From contig CAZSDU010000009.1 of the NCBI GenBank assembly GCA_964605775.1, positions 1 through 64,000 of the forward strand: a stretch of 64,000 nucleotides of DNA, given 5' to 3'. Positions 16,230 to 25,436 of this stretch are shown one piece after another. The stretch comes from CAZSDU01 sp964605775 (GTDB lineage: Bacteria > Bacteroidota > Bacteroidia > Bacteroidales > FEN-979). Positions within the stretch are counted from its first letter, which is position 1. Every line of letters starts with the position of its first letter. Made by a program: the position numbers and the translations under genes. The notes beneath the pieces are model-generated. The model searched no databases and was not told where the DNA came from. It saw nothing but the letters and a program-made list of their open reading frames with translations.

Positions 16230-17837
16230 CTAGTTGACTACGATTTTTCTGTTGATTGTACCCTCTTCCATGTTCAGTTTCAAGTTGTAAATCCCAGATT
16301 TCAGATCAGCAACATTAATGGTTGTGGTCTGGTTATCAATGAACTGATGCAGAACAACCTGTCCCATGAGGTTATAAAGCTGTACTTCTCTAATCCTGGA
16401 GCTAGCTTCGATATTTAACTGTCCCCTGACCGGATTCGGATAAGTTTTTACACTTGTGTTATTGTTTTCATTGATCCCGACGCCTCCGACATGAATGTAG
16501 TCGGTTTTTGTAGTGGTGTTTGTTCCGAAGATATTTGTAACAGCAAGCGTTACATCGTAGGATCCCGGAAGGTTATAGGTAACAGCCGGTGGTGTTTGAA
16601 CATTGGAAGAAGGGGGAGCGCCACCTTCAAAAGTCCATGTAAAGTTAGTGGGGTTACCCAATGAAAGGTTAGTAAAGTTTACCTGTCCACCGAAAGGAAT
16701 AGCGGTTTCATCAGCGACAAAATCTGCCACGGGTTCTGCAAGGGTATAAATGGGATTCCATTTCCACATTCCGCCATCGGTAGGATCAGTATTGAATGCT
16801 CCGACCCAGCCAACGGAATCGTTGATCATGTCGATAGCCAGATACTGTGAGGCCATGTAATCAATGAAATCATTCCAGGTATGCCCTCCATCAAAGGAGT
16901 AGGTGATACCAACTTTGCCGGTTGCGGCGCCGGTAGTCAGGTAGGTATTGGGAGAGCCTTTGACAGCGCATAAGCTATTGCTGAAGGCATTCCCCGTGTA
17001 GGTAATCAAAGCCCAGGTCTGACCACCATCAGAAGTTTCGGCAAGTTGAAGTAAATTGGTGGTATTGGCATGAGCGACCAATCCATGCATTTCATCAACG
17101 AAAGCGATTTCATTGATCCCTGCTGTTGTTCCAGTAGTGGCAACTCCGGTGGCTTTTGCAAACCAAGTATGTCCACGGTCGTTCGAAATATAGATCTTGG
17201 ACTTATTGGTGCCAAACATTATAGTGGAATCTCCAACCGCTTCAATAACCCCTGTCCATCCGCCTTCGCCTGAAGCAACAGTGCCGTTGATGTCAGCCTG
17301 AGGCACCCTGTGCCAGGTAGTTCCGCCGTTGTCTGTCCAATAAATTTCAAAGTATCCATCTTTGACATCTCCGTGACACATGCCATCATTTTCATTCCAG
17401 AAATAGGCATTATTCGCGAAGGAAGCAGATCCCTGAAGGGCACCGGGAAGTTGTGTCCAGGTGGCGCCGCCATTAGTGGTTTTGTAAACGCCGCAGGTGT
17501 TATCCTGACTGCCGGCACCATTATAAACTGCAACATAGGCTATATCGGCGCTAATGGCACAGATATTGCCCAGGCCGTAAGTAGTTCCGCCAAGAACCTG
17601 ACCGGGAACCCAGGTGTTTCCACCATCGATGGTACGGGTAAATTCGTTAATCGTAGCACCGCCTCCGCTGCCGTCATATGCTGTTGCCCAGGCAACATCC
17701 TGATCAACGACATCAATGTAAAAAATTCCCCTTGAAGGTGTTGTGAAACCGCTTGCCTGCTCAAGCCAGAAAGCCTGGGCATTGACAAACAAAGAAATCC
17801 CTACTAAGATTAATGTAAAAAGTAATGTTTTCTTCAT
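16230..17837 (-). CDS. T9SS type A cargo protein with Asp-box propeller and PKD domain
   Basis: A 535-residue secreted protein. It has a signal peptide (1-20, ending VNAQ), then repeated Asp-box motifs of the type TxDGGxTW (DGGNTW, NGGATW, DNGGTTW, DRGHTW, DGGQTW, DGGHTW) over residues about 50-360, the pattern of a YCF48/sialidase-like beta-propeller. A PKD domain follows (about 375-455; TFEGGAPPSS, PGSYDVTLAV), then a type A sorting domain (YPNPVRGQLNIEA to the KIVVN end). The start is the Met of MKKTLLF; the 15-residue in-frame extension upstream would precede the signal peptide. It is probably cleaved and anchored or released by T9SS. No enzymatic role is evident. Confidence 0.88.
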   Translation of the reverse strand: MKKTLLFTLILVGISLFVNAQAFWLEQASGFTTPSRGIFYIDVVDQDVAWATAYDGSGGGATINEFTRTIDGGNTWVPGQVLGGTTYGLGNICAISADIAYVAVYNGAGSQDNTCGVYKTTNGGATWTQLPGALQGSASFANNAYFWNENDGMCHGDVKDGYFEIYWTDNGGTTWHRVPQADINGTVASGEGGWTGVIEAVGDSTIMFGTNKSKIYISNDRGHTWFAKATGVATTGTTAGINEIAFVDEMHGLVAHANTTNLLQLAETSDGGQTWALITYTGNAFSNSLCAVKGSPNTYLTTGAATGKVGITYSFDGGHTWNDFIDYMASQYLAIDMINDSVGWVGAFNTDPTDGGMWKWNPIYTLAEPVADFVADETAIPFGGQVNFTNLSLGNPTNFTWTFEGGAPPSSNVQTPPAVTYNLPGSYDVTLAVTNIFGTNTTTKTDYIHVGGVGINENNNTSVKTYPNPVRGQLNIEASSRIREVQLYNLMGQVVLHQFIDNQTTTINVADLKSGIYNLKLNMEEGTINRKIVVN

Positions 17838-17871
17838 GGCTTTAAGTTTAAATGAATAATGAATGTTTTTA

Positions 17872-17879
17872 CAAACATA
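17872..17879 (-). promoter_or_regulatory. -7 box for the T9SS cargo gene
   Basis: The minus strand reads TATGTTTG about 35 bases before the ATG at 17837. Confidence 0.4.
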
Positions 17880-17946
17880 CAAAAAAAAATATCATTCCAG
17901 CATAAAACTGAAAAAAAAAACAACAAAAATCATCTTTGGAAATTCG

Positions 17947-17954
17947 TAATTTTG
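17947..17954 (+). promoter_or_regulatory. -7 box for ffh
   Basis: TAATTTTG, 30 bases before the ffh ATG. No other start region is near. Confidence 0.45.
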
Positions 17955-17983
17955 CAGCCATTTAATAAACTAAAAGAAACAGT

Positions 17984-19321
17984 ATGTTTGAAGGTTTGAG
18001 TGATAAACTCGATAGGGCGTTTAAGGTTCTGAAAGGGCATGGTCATATTACTGAGATCAATGTAGCAGAAACCTTGAAAGATGTTAGAAAAGCCCTGCTT
18101 GATGCAGATGTGAGTTTCAAAATTGCCAAACAGTTTACCGATCAGGTCAAGGAAAAAGCGCTTGGTGAAAATGTACTTACTGCCGTTTCCCCAGGCCAAT
18201 TAATGGTGAAGATCGTCCATGATGAACTCGTGGAACTGATGGGAACTGAAAAATCAGAGATGAATCTGAAAAGTGATCCGGCCATTATTTTAATTGCAGG
18301 TCTTCAGGGCTCAGGAAAAACAACATTTTCGGCTAAGCTGGCCAATTTTCTTACCAGCAGGAAATCAAAAAAAGTGTTATTGGTTGCTTGTGATGTATAC
18401 CGTCCGGCAGCCATCGAACAGTTAAAAGTCCTTGGGTCTCAGATAGGAGTCGAAGTATATAGTGAAGAAGGCAATGCCGAACCTGTGAAAATTGCCCGCC
18501 ATGCCATCAGTGCTGCCAGGGATAAAGGATGTCAGGTGGTGATCATCGATACTGCCGGACGTCTGTCCATTGATGAGGAGATGATGAATGAAATCGCTGA
18601 AATCAAAAAAGCAGTCAACCCCCAGGAAACCCTTTTCGTGGTTGATGCCATGACCGGTCAGGATGCTGTTAATACGGCCAAAGCCTTTAATGAAAAACTT
18701 GATTTCAATGGCGTTGTCCTGACCAAGCTGGATGGGGATACCCGGGGTGGCGCTGCACTCAGCATCAAAGCAGTTGTCAATAAACCCATAAAATTTGTCG
18801 GGCTGGGTGAAAAGATGGATGCCATTGATATCTTTTATCCAGAACGTATGGCTGACCGTATCCTGGGTATGGGAGATATAGTATCCCTGGTGGAAAAAGC
18901 CCAGGAACAATTTGATGAAGAAGAATCCCAGAGACTCCAGCGCAAGATCGCCAAGAATCAGTTCGACTTTAATGATTTCCTTGACCAGATCAAACAAATC
19001 AAGAAAATGGGGAATGTGAAAGATCTGCTAGGAATGATTCCGGGTATGGGAAAAGCAATCCGCAACATGGATATCGATGATAATGCCTTCAAGGGGATTG
19101 AAGCCATTATCTATGCCATGACCCCGGCGGAACGTTCAAATCCGAGCATTCTGAACGGCGGACGAAGGAAGCGTATAGCCCTTGGCTCGGGGACCAATAT
19201 TCAGGAAGTGAACCGATTGCTGAAACAATTTGAAGATACAAGGAAAATGATGAAAATGGTTTCCTCCAGCAAAGGCAGGAATATGGCTAATATGATGAAG
19301 AATATGAAAAACATGAACTGA
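17984..19321 (+). CDS. ffh: signal recognition particle protein Ffh
   Basis: A 445-residue SRP54-type GTPase that binds signal sequences and 4.5S RNA and delivers ribosomes to FtsY. The N domain is at 1-90, and the G domain carries GLQGSGKTTFSAKLA (G1, about 106-120), DTAGRL (G3) and TKLDGD (G4). The C-terminal M domain (about 300-445) is Met-rich (MMKMVSS, MANMMKNMKNM) as expected for the signal-peptide groove. It is first gene of a run with folD, queE and the PorE-like gene (10-base gap to folD). Confidence 0.97.
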   Translation: MFEGLSDKLDRAFKVLKGHGHITEINVAETLKDVRKALLDADVSFKIAKQFTDQVKEKALGENVLTAVSPGQLMVKIVHDELVELMGTEKSEMNLKSDPAIILIAGLQGSGKTTFSAKLANFLTSRKSKKVLLVACDVYRPAAIEQLKVLGSQIGVEVYSEEGNAEPVKIARHAISAARDKGCQVVIIDTAGRLSIDEEMMNEIAEIKKAVNPQETLFVVDAMTGQDAVNTAKAFNEKLDFNGVVLTKLDGDTRGGAALSIKAVVNKPIKFVGLGEKMDAIDIFYPERMADRILGMGDIVSLVEKAQEQFDEEESQRLQRKIAKNQFDFNDFLDQIKQIKKMGNVKDLLGMIPGMGKAIRNMDIDDNAFKGIEAIIYAMTPAERSNPSILNGGRRKRIALGSGTNIQEVNRLLKQFEDTRKMMKMVSSSKGRNMANMMKNMKNMN

Positions 19322-19331
19322 TTCGGATGTT

Positions 19332-20216
19332 ATGAAAATCCTTGATGGCAAACTGGTTTCCGGCCAGATCAAGACGGAAATTGCAGATGAAGTCAAAAAA
19401 GAAAGGCTTGACAAAGGCTTTACAGCTCCCCATATTGCAGCTATACTGGTAGGGGATGATCCGGCAAGCCAGACTTATGTGGCAGGAAAAGAAAAGGCAT
19501 GCAGGGAAGTTGGCTTTATCTCTTCAGTTTACAGGTATCCCGCTCAGATTACTGAAGGTAAACTGCTGGAAATAGTCGATTTTTTAAATGAGGATGATGA
19601 GATTGATGGTTTTATCGTACAGTTACCCTTGCCCGCACATATTGACGAACAAAAAATTATCGAAAGGATTAACCCCTTCAAAGATATTGACGGTTTCCAT
19701 CCGGTAAACATCGGTAAAATGGTCCTTGGACTTCCGGCTTTTATCCCTGCCACCCCTTTGGGCATCATTACGTTGCTGGATCGGTATAACATCGAAACTG
19801 CAGGCAAATCCTGCGTCGTCCTTGGCCGGAGCCATATTGTGGGAACCCCGGTCAGCATTCTGATGTCGCGAAAACATGAAAGGGGAAATGCCACGGTTAC
19901 ACTTTGCCATAGTCATACTAAGAATTTAAAAGCAATTGCTGCTGAAGCAGATATTTTGATTGTTGCCATGGGAAAGCAGGGTTTTGTTACTGCGGACATG
20001 GTGAAAAAAGGAGCTGTGGTCATTGATGTGGGTATTCACAGGGTTGCCTCAGACGATACGAAAACGGGTTACCGGTTGAAAGGAGATGTAGCTTATGATG
20101 AAGTCTCAGGGAAGTGCAGTTATATTACCCCGGTTCCCGGAGGAATAGGTCCCATGACCATTGCTTCTCTGCTGATGAATGCCCTCCGGGCCTCAAAAAG
20201 GAATTTAAGTAATTAA
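19332..20216 (+). CDS. folD: bifunctional methylenetetrahydrofolate dehydrogenase/cyclohydrolase
   Basis: A 294-residue enzyme that interconverts 5,10-methylene-, methenyl- and 10-formyl-tetrahydrofolate using NADP. Family motifs: ILVGDDPASQTYV with the YxxxK pair continuing into GKEKAC, DGFIVQLPLP (cyclohydrolase core), GFHPVNIGKM, VVLGRSHIVGTPVS (NADP-binding) and the C-terminal TPVPGGIGPMTIASLLMNA. All are intact. It follows ffh by 10 bases and is likely translated from the same message. Confidence 0.97.
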   Translation: MKILDGKLVSGQIKTEIADEVKKERLDKGFTAPHIAAILVGDDPASQTYVAGKEKACREVGFISSVYRYPAQITEGKLLEIVDFLNEDDEIDGFIVQLPLPAHIDEQKIIERINPFKDIDGFHPVNIGKMVLGLPAFIPATPLGIITLLDRYNIETAGKSCVVLGRSHIVGTPVSILMSRKHERGNATVTLCHSHTKNLKAIAAEADILIVAMGKQGFVTADMVKKGAVVIDVGIHRVASDDTKTGYRLKGDVAYDEVSGKCSYITPVPGGIGPMTIASLLMNALRASKRNLSN

Positions 20217-20230
20217 TTTTGGATCATTCA

Positions 20231-20851
20231 ATGAATGTTGAACTGGAGGATGGTCACCAGCTACCGTTGATGGAAGTATTTTACTCTGTACAGGGAGAAG
20301 GCTTCAATACCGGACAAGCCGCCTTTTTTATCAGAATCGGTGGCTGTGATGTGGGTTGCCATTGGTGTGATGTTAAAGAAGCCTGGAAGGCCTCAGTCTT
20401 TCAAACGGTTGAGACCGATGAAGTAATCCGCATGGCGGATGTATATCCTGCCAAAGCTGTTGTCGTTACCGGTGGGGAACCGCTGATGGTGAACCTGAAT
20501 TATTTGTGTGAAGGATTGAAACTTAAAAGTATTATCTGTTATCTGGAAACTTCTGGATCTTTTCCGTTAAGCGGAATCTGGGACTGGATCTGCCTGTCTC
20601 CGAAAAAAGATTCTCCACCCTTGCCCGCAATATTGCCGATTGCCAATGAGTTAAAGGTGATCATCCATGAACCGGATGATTTTATCTGGGCAGAAGAAAA
20701 TGCAGGGAAAGTCGGTAAAAGTTGCTTCCTTTACCTTCAGCCCGAATGGAGCAAACGGCATGAGATGATACCCTCGATCATCAACTACATCAAAGAACAC
20801 CCGAAATGGAGGATTTCGATTCAAAGTCATAAATATATGAGGATTCCATGA
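20231..20851 (+). CDS. queE: 7-carboxy-7-deazaguanine synthase QueE
   Basis: A 206-residue radical-SAM enzyme making 7-carboxy-7-deazaguanine from carboxy-tetrahydropterin, the precursor of queuosine. The N-terminal EVFYSVQGEG motif and the cluster CDVGCHWC (CX3CX2C), then VVTGGEPL for SAM binding, identify it. The ATG at 20231 is chosen over an in-frame TTG at 20219. Its stop overlaps the start of the PorE-like gene by four bases (ATGA). No queC, queD or queF is next to it. Confidence 0.93.
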   Translation: MNVELEDGHQLPLMEVFYSVQGEGFNTGQAAFFIRIGGCDVGCHWCDVKEAWKASVFQTVETDEVIRMADVYPAKAVVVTGGEPLMVNLNYLCEGLKLKSIICYLETSGSFPLSGIWDWICLSPKKDSPPLPAILPIANELKVIIHEPDDFIWAEENAGKVGKSCFLYLQPEWSKRHEMIPSIINYIKEHPKWRISIQSHKYMRIP

Positions 20852-22824
20852 GAATTATTCCGGACATGATTAAGCCTTTCAAACTGTTTATTCCCTTCAT
20901 TCTGCTGTTATTACCCCCTCTTCTTTATGCCCAAACCCCCGGGCAGTTATTGACGACAAAAAATAAAAAAGCAGAAAAGCTTTTCTATGAATCTTATGAG
21001 GCTTATAATGCAAGGGATATGGTACGCTCACTGAACCTTCTTGAAAAGGCGATTCATGCTGACCCTGCATTTACAGAAGCCTATGTTTTAAAAGGAGATA
21101 TCAAATCGGATCTTCTGCTTTTTCAGGAGGCTGTTGCCGCTTACCGTTACGCCATAGAGACAAATCCGGATTTTTCACCCAATTTGTATTATATGATGGC
21201 CAGCCTGGAATTAAAAACCGGACAATATACATCGGCCAGGCAGAATTTTCTGAAATTTCTGGCTTATGAGAACATTCCATCTGTGAAGAAGGAAAAGGCG
21301 TCGAATGGCATTGTTGCCTGTGAATACGGAATTCAAGCCATGGAAACCCCTGTCCCTTTTAATCCTGTAAATCTTGGGGACAGTATCAATACCCCGAACG
21401 ATGAGTATATCAATGCGTTATCATCAGATGACTTAAAAATCTATTTTACACGTAAGGAGCCAAGATTCAAGGATATGACCACCCATTCCCAATCCTATGA
21501 AGAGGATTTTTATCAGTCCGACAGGATCCTGGATTCCCTTTGGAAAAAAGCACTAAATCTGGGCCCTCCGATCAACACGAGAGGAAATGAGGGGGCGTTG
21601 ACAATTTCGCCTGACGGGCAATTTCTTTTTTTTGCTGCATGTAATCGTCCAGATGATTTTGGAAGTTGCGACATCTATTGGTCGAAAAAATCAGGAAATC
21701 AATGGACAACTCCGGAAAACCTCGGAGAACAGGTCAACAGTGCGGCTTGGGATTCACAACCAAGCTTTTCTTCGGATGGAAAAACCCTGTATTTTACCAG
21801 TAAAAGACCTGGCGGAAAAGGCAGTTCGGATATCTGGAAGACCGTATTGCTTGAAAGCGGACAATGGAGTCAGCCGGAAAATATGGGTGATTCTGTTAAT
21901 TCTCCTATGGAAGAACAAACTCCCTTTATCCATCCGGATGATCATACCCTCTACTTTGCATCCCGTGGCTTTCAGGGATTGGGAGGCCTGGATCTGTTCT
22001 ATTCCAGGAAAAATCCTGACGGTCAGTGGGGTAAAGCCATGAATATCGGGTACCCGATCAATACGCATGCAGATGAGTTGACGCTTGTTGTCAATGCCAG
22101 TGGAAGAACTGCCTATATTTCTTCGGATAAACTGGGTGGCAGGGGGAAGCAGGATATTTATTGTTTTGACCTTTATCCTGAAGCCAGACCGAATCCCGTT
22201 ACTTACTTGAAAGGGATTGTCTATCATAAGGAGACAAAGCAGCGATTGGAAGCGGGTTTTGAATTGATCGATCTCAAGGATGGAAAAACAATCGTAAATG
22301 CCACATCGGATCCTATAAACGGTGAATTTCTCCTGATTCTTCCTGTTGACAGGGAATATGCCCTGAATGTCAGTAAACCGGGCTATCTCTTTTATTCCGA
22401 TTATTTTTCATTAACAACGGAAAATACAGTGCTGAAACCCTTTGAAAAAAATATTCCTTTGCAGGAGATCAGGATAGGAGAGACAGTGGTGCTGAAAAAC
22501 ATCTTTTTTGACACCGACAAATTTATTCTTAAGGATGAGTCAAAAGCAGAACTTCAAAGACTGATTGAATTACTCCGGAAAAACCCGGGGATGATGATTG
22601 AAATCAGCGGACATACAGACAGTGTCGGCACACCTCAGCATAATCTTGAACTTTCAATGAACAGAGCCAGATCTGTTTATGAATATCTGGTGAATAATGG
22701 GATCGGGAAAACGCGTCTGACATACATTGGCTATGGGCTTTCAAAACCTGTGGACAACAATGAAATAGAACAGGGCAGGGCGAATAACAGACGTACAGAG
22801 TTTAAAATCACAGGAAACAAATAG
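20848..22824 (+). CDS. PorE-like OmpA family protein (TPR, propeller, CRD, OmpA)
   Basis: A 658-residue secreted or envelope protein with signal peptide (about 7-28, ending LLYAQ). Domains in order: TPR helices (about 35-130; AEKLFYESYEAYNARD), a PD40 beta-propeller (about 170-430; repeats such as DGKTLYFTSKRPGGKGSSDI and DHTLYFASRGFQGLGGLD), a carboxypeptidase-regulatory-like domain (about 440-530), and an OmpA peptidoglycan-binding domain (about 545-658; ISGHTDSVGTPQHNLELSMNRAR, NNRRTEF). This is the architecture of T9SS component PorE of Porphyromonas, but paralogues with the same layout are common, so it is named only PorE-like. It overlaps queE by four bases. The Met at residue 7 is an alternative start. 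Confidence 0.85.
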   Translation: MRIIPDMIKPFKLFIPFILLLLPPLLYAQTPGQLLTTKNKKAEKLFYESYEAYNARDMVRSLNLLEKAIHADPAFTEAYVLKGDIKSDLLLFQEAVAAYRYAIETNPDFSPNLYYMMASLELKTGQYTSARQNFLKFLAYENIPSVKKEKASNGIVACEYGIQAMETPVPFNPVNLGDSINTPNDEYINALSSDDLKIYFTRKEPRFKDMTTHSQSYEEDFYQSDRILDSLWKKALNLGPPINTRGNEGALTISPDGQFLFFAACNRPDDFGSCDIYWSKKSGNQWTTPENLGEQVNSAAWDSQPSFSSDGKTLYFTSKRPGGKGSSDIWKTVLLESGQWSQPENMGDSVNSPMEEQTPFIHPDDHTLYFASRGFQGLGGLDLFYSRKNPDGQWGKAMNIGYPINTHADELTLVVNASGRTAYISSDKLGGRGKQDIYCFDLYPEARPNPVTYLKGIVYHKETKQRLEAGFELIDLKDGKTIVNATSDPINGEFLLILPVDREYALNVSKPGYLFYSDYFSLTTENTVLKPFEKNIPLQEIRIGETVVLKNIFFDTDKFILKDESKAELQRLIELLRKNPGMMIEISGHTDSVGTPQHNLELSMNRARSVYEYLVNNGIGKTRLTYIGYGLSKPVDNNEIEQGRANNRRTEFKITGNK

Positions 22825-22840
22825 ATTGACAAAAAAATCT

Positions 22841-22848
22841 TACCTTTG
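22841..22848 (+). promoter_or_regulatory. -7 box for thrS-infC-rpmI-rplT
   Basis: TACCTTTG, 27 bases before the thrS ATG. A TTGAC at 22826 is too close (12-base spacer) to be a standard -33 element. The box contains a TTG that opens a longer false reading frame. Confidence 0.4.
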
Positions 22849-22875
22849 CAGCCCGAAAAAACCCTGGATAGAATA

Positions 22876-24816
22876 ATGATCACAATAACCTTACCCGATA
22901 ATTCAGTACGACAGTATCCTGAAGGGATCAACGGATTGGAAATAGCCAGAAGCATCAGCGAAGGACTCGCCAGGAATGTCGTTGCCGCCAAGGTGAATGA
23001 TGAAGTCTGGGATGCCACAAGACCCATTTTCAAGGACGCGAAAATCAAACTGTTAACCCTTGAGGATCCTTTAGGGAAAGCAACACTATGGCATTCATCA
23101 GCCCACCTCATGGCTGAAGCGATTGAACTGTTGTACCCAGGGGTAAAATTCGGGATAGGACCGGATATCGAGAACGGGTTCTATTATGATATTGATTTTG
23201 GGACTTATGCTATTTCCTCAGATGATTTTCCGAAAATTGAACAAAAGATGCTCGATTTGGCGAGGGAGAAGCAGCAATTTGTACGCAAAGAGGTTTCAAA
23301 ATCAGAAGCCATCGCATATTTTACAGAGAAAGGAGATGATTATAAATTAGAATTGCTTCAGGATCTTCAGGACGGCCAGATTACTTTTTATGAATCCGGC
23401 CATTTTACTGATCTCTGCCGTGGTCCTCATCTTCCCGATACAAGCATCATCAAGGCGGTAAAGCTGTTAAATATCGCCGGTGCTTACTGGAGAGGGGATG
23501 AAACCAGAAAGCAGCTGACCAGAATTTATGGAATCACTTTCCAGAAACAAAAAGAACTTCAGGATTTTCTTCTGATGCTTGAGGAAGCAAAAAAACGCGA
23601 CCATCGTAAACTGGGAAAGGAAATGGAATTATTTACCTTTTCTCAGAAAGTCGGTCTTGGATTGCCGCTTTGGCTCCCCAAGGGAGCACAATTACGCGAA
23701 CGACTGGAAATGTTTCTGAAAAAAGTTCAAAAAAAAGCAGGTTACCAGCAGGTGATTTGTCCTCATATTGGTAACGTGGAATTGTACAAAACCTCCGGAC
23801 ATTTTCAGAAATATGGGGAAAGCTCTTTCCGCCCGATTTCAACACCGGTTCCCGGTGAGGAATTCTTTTTGAAACCCATGAATTGTCCCCACCATTGCGA
23901 AATCTATAATGCATCACCGCATTCCTATCGGGATCTCCCCCTGCGTCTTGCTGAATTCGGAACTGTATACCGTTATGAACAAAGCGGGGAACTGCACGGA
24001 TTAACACGGGTCAGAGGTTTCACTCAGGATGATGCCCATATCTTTTGTACTCCTGAGCAGGTAAAAGATGAATTCAAGGGAGTAATGGATATCGTGATGC
24101 TGATTTTCAAAGCCTTGAATTTTAAGGATTTTATTGTCCAGATCTCCCTTAGGGATCCGAATGACAAGGAAAAATATATCGGGAGTGATGAAAACTGGGA
24201 AAAAGCGGAACGGGCTATCCTTGAAGTTGCGGAAGAAAAGGGGTTGAACACTGTGATCGTTCCCGGTGAAGCTGCTTTTTACGGTCCGAAAATGGACTTT
24301 ATGGTTAAGGATGCCCTGGGCAGAAAATGGCAGCTGGGTACCATACAGGTTGATTACAATCTTCCGGAACGCTTTGAACTGGAATATATCGGGAAAGATA
24401 ACCAGAAACACCGTCCGGTCATGATACATCGCGCCCCATTCGGTTCCATGGAAAGATTTGTCGCTGTTTTACTGGAGCATACTGCCGGGAATTTCCCCTT
24501 GTGGCTCACTCCTGAACAAGTGATCATCTTACCCATTAGCGAGAAATTCATTGATTACGCGAAAAAAGTTTGCCAATTGCTAAATAATTCCGATATTCGC
24601 ACCCAAATTGATGAACGGAACGAAAAGACTGGCAAGAAGATACGGGATGCAGAATTAATGAAAATCCCTTATATGCTGGTTATCGGAGAAAGAGAAGAAA
24701 AAGAGGGTGTTGTTTCTGTGCGTAAGCATGGATCGGGAGATTTGGGATCCCAGAAAATAGATGAGTTTGTTTCAAATTTGACCCGGGAAGTCCAAGACGA
24801 ACTGGGAGATTTATAA
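22876..24816 (+). CDS. thrS: threonyl-tRNA synthetase
   Basis: A 646-residue class II synthetase. The start at MITITLPDN matches the usual TGS domain (1-62). The second additional domain (about 63-230) has the editing-site HSSAH motif and a distal FTDLCRGPH. The catalytic core (about 240-530) shows FFLKPMNCPHHCEIY, TVYRYEQSGELHGLTRVRGFTQDDAHIF (motif 2) and HRAPFGSMERFVAVLLEH (motif 3). The C-terminal anticodon-binding domain follows. It is first gene of the conserved thrS-infC-rpmI-rplT order. Confidence 0.97.
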   Translation: MITITLPDNSVRQYPEGINGLEIARSISEGLARNVVAAKVNDEVWDATRPIFKDAKIKLLTLEDPLGKATLWHSSAHLMAEAIELLYPGVKFGIGPDIENGFYYDIDFGTYAISSDDFPKIEQKMLDLAREKQQFVRKEVSKSEAIAYFTEKGDDYKLELLQDLQDGQITFYESGHFTDLCRGPHLPDTSIIKAVKLLNIAGAYWRGDETRKQLTRIYGITFQKQKELQDFLLMLEEAKKRDHRKLGKEMELFTFSQKVGLGLPLWLPKGAQLRERLEMFLKKVQKKAGYQQVICPHIGNVELYKTSGHFQKYGESSFRPISTPVPGEEFFLKPMNCPHHCEIYNASPHSYRDLPLRLAEFGTVYRYEQSGELHGLTRVRGFTQDDAHIFCTPEQVKDEFKGVMDIVMLIFKALNFKDFIVQISLRDPNDKEKYIGSDENWEKAERAILEVAEEKGLNTVIVPGEAAFYGPKMDFMVKDALGRKWQLGTIQVDYNLPERFELEYIGKDNQKHRPVMIHRAPFGSMERFVAVLLEHTAGNFPLWLTPEQVIILPISEKFIDYAKKVCQLLNNSDIRTQIDERNEKTGKKIRDAELMKIPYMLVIGEREEKEGVVSVRKHGSGDLGSQKIDEFVSNLTREVQDELGDL

Positions 24817-24836
24817 TATCAGTATTCATTAAATAT

Positions 24837-24842
24837 AGGAGG
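24837..24842 (+). promoter_or_regulatory. strong Shine-Dalgarno sequence of infC
   Basis: AGGAGG ends seven bases before the ATA at 24850. Bacteroidota rarely use strong Shine-Dalgarno sites, so this one marks the start. Confidence 0.75.
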
Positions 24843-24849
24843 AAGAAAT

Positions 24850-25404
24850 ATAGTTACTCAATTCAGCGGCCCGAGAAGATTCGTTAAGCCCGGGAAAAAA
24901 GAAGAACCTTACAAGATCAATGAACATATCAAATCACCTGTGGTCCGTGTAGTAGGTGAAAATATTAGTCCGGGCATCTACAATATCAGAGAAGCCCTGA
25001 TTTTATCCGAAAATCTGGGACTTGACCTTGTGGAAATTTCACCAACTGCCAACCCTCCGGTTTGTAAAGTCATTGATTACAAAAAATTCCTTTATGAACT
25101 GAAGAAGAAGCAAAAGGAAATGAAGGCTAAAACAGCCAGGATCATTGTCAAGGAAATCAGACTTGGACCCAATACCGATGATCATGATTTTAACTTTAAA
25201 ATGAATCATGCCATAAAATTTTTAAAAGATGGGGCTAAGGTAAAAGTCGATGTTTTCTTTAAGGGTCGTTCCATCATATATAAAGAACAGGGGGAATTAA
25301 TCCTCCTGAAATTTGCCCAGGGCTTGGTCGATGTTGGTAAAATTGAACAATTGCCCCGCCTTGAAGGTAAAAGGATGATTATGATTATCGCACCCAAAAA
25401 ATAA
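24850..25404 (+). CDS. infC: translation initiation factor IF-3, AUA start
   Basis: A 184-residue IF-3 if translation begins at ATA 24850. The reading frame has no ATG at its N-terminal side. GTG at 24940 would drop the conserved PYKINEHI block (about residues 24-31) that begins the IF-3 N-domain, so it is unlikely. ATA sits seven bases after AGGAGG. Family segments follow: VVRVVGENISPGIYNI, LGLDLVEISPTANPPVCKVIDY, LKKKQKEMKAKT (linker), RLGPNTDDHDFNFK and FFKGRSIIYKEQGE. In E. coli infC starts at AUU, which IF-3 itself discriminates against, giving autoregulation; the same logic is inferred here. Confidence 0.9.
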   Translation: MVTQFSGPRRFVKPGKKEEPYKINEHIKSPVVRVVGENISPGIYNIREALILSENLGLDLVEISPTANPPVCKVIDYKKFLYELKKKQKEMKAKTARIIVKEIRLGPNTDDHDFNFKMNHAIKFLKDGAKVKVDVFFKGRSIIYKEQGELILLKFAQGLVDVGKIEQLPRLEGKRMIMIIAPKK

Positions 25405-25436
25405 TTCAGTAATTCATTAATTCAATAAAAGGTGAC

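Noticed and set aside
17006..17788. Several long frames antisense to the Asp-box cargo gene
   Set aside because: They come from the repeated, Gly/Thr-rich coding sequence on the other strand and have no signal peptide, motif or start signal.
22826..22848. TTGAC and TACCTTTG as a complete thrS promoter
   Set aside because: The spacer is only 12 bases, well short of the usual 19-21, so only the -7 box is kept.
24940..24942. GTG as the infC start codon
   Set aside because: It would remove the conserved N-terminal block and leave the AGGAGG site almost 100 bases upstream without a purpose.
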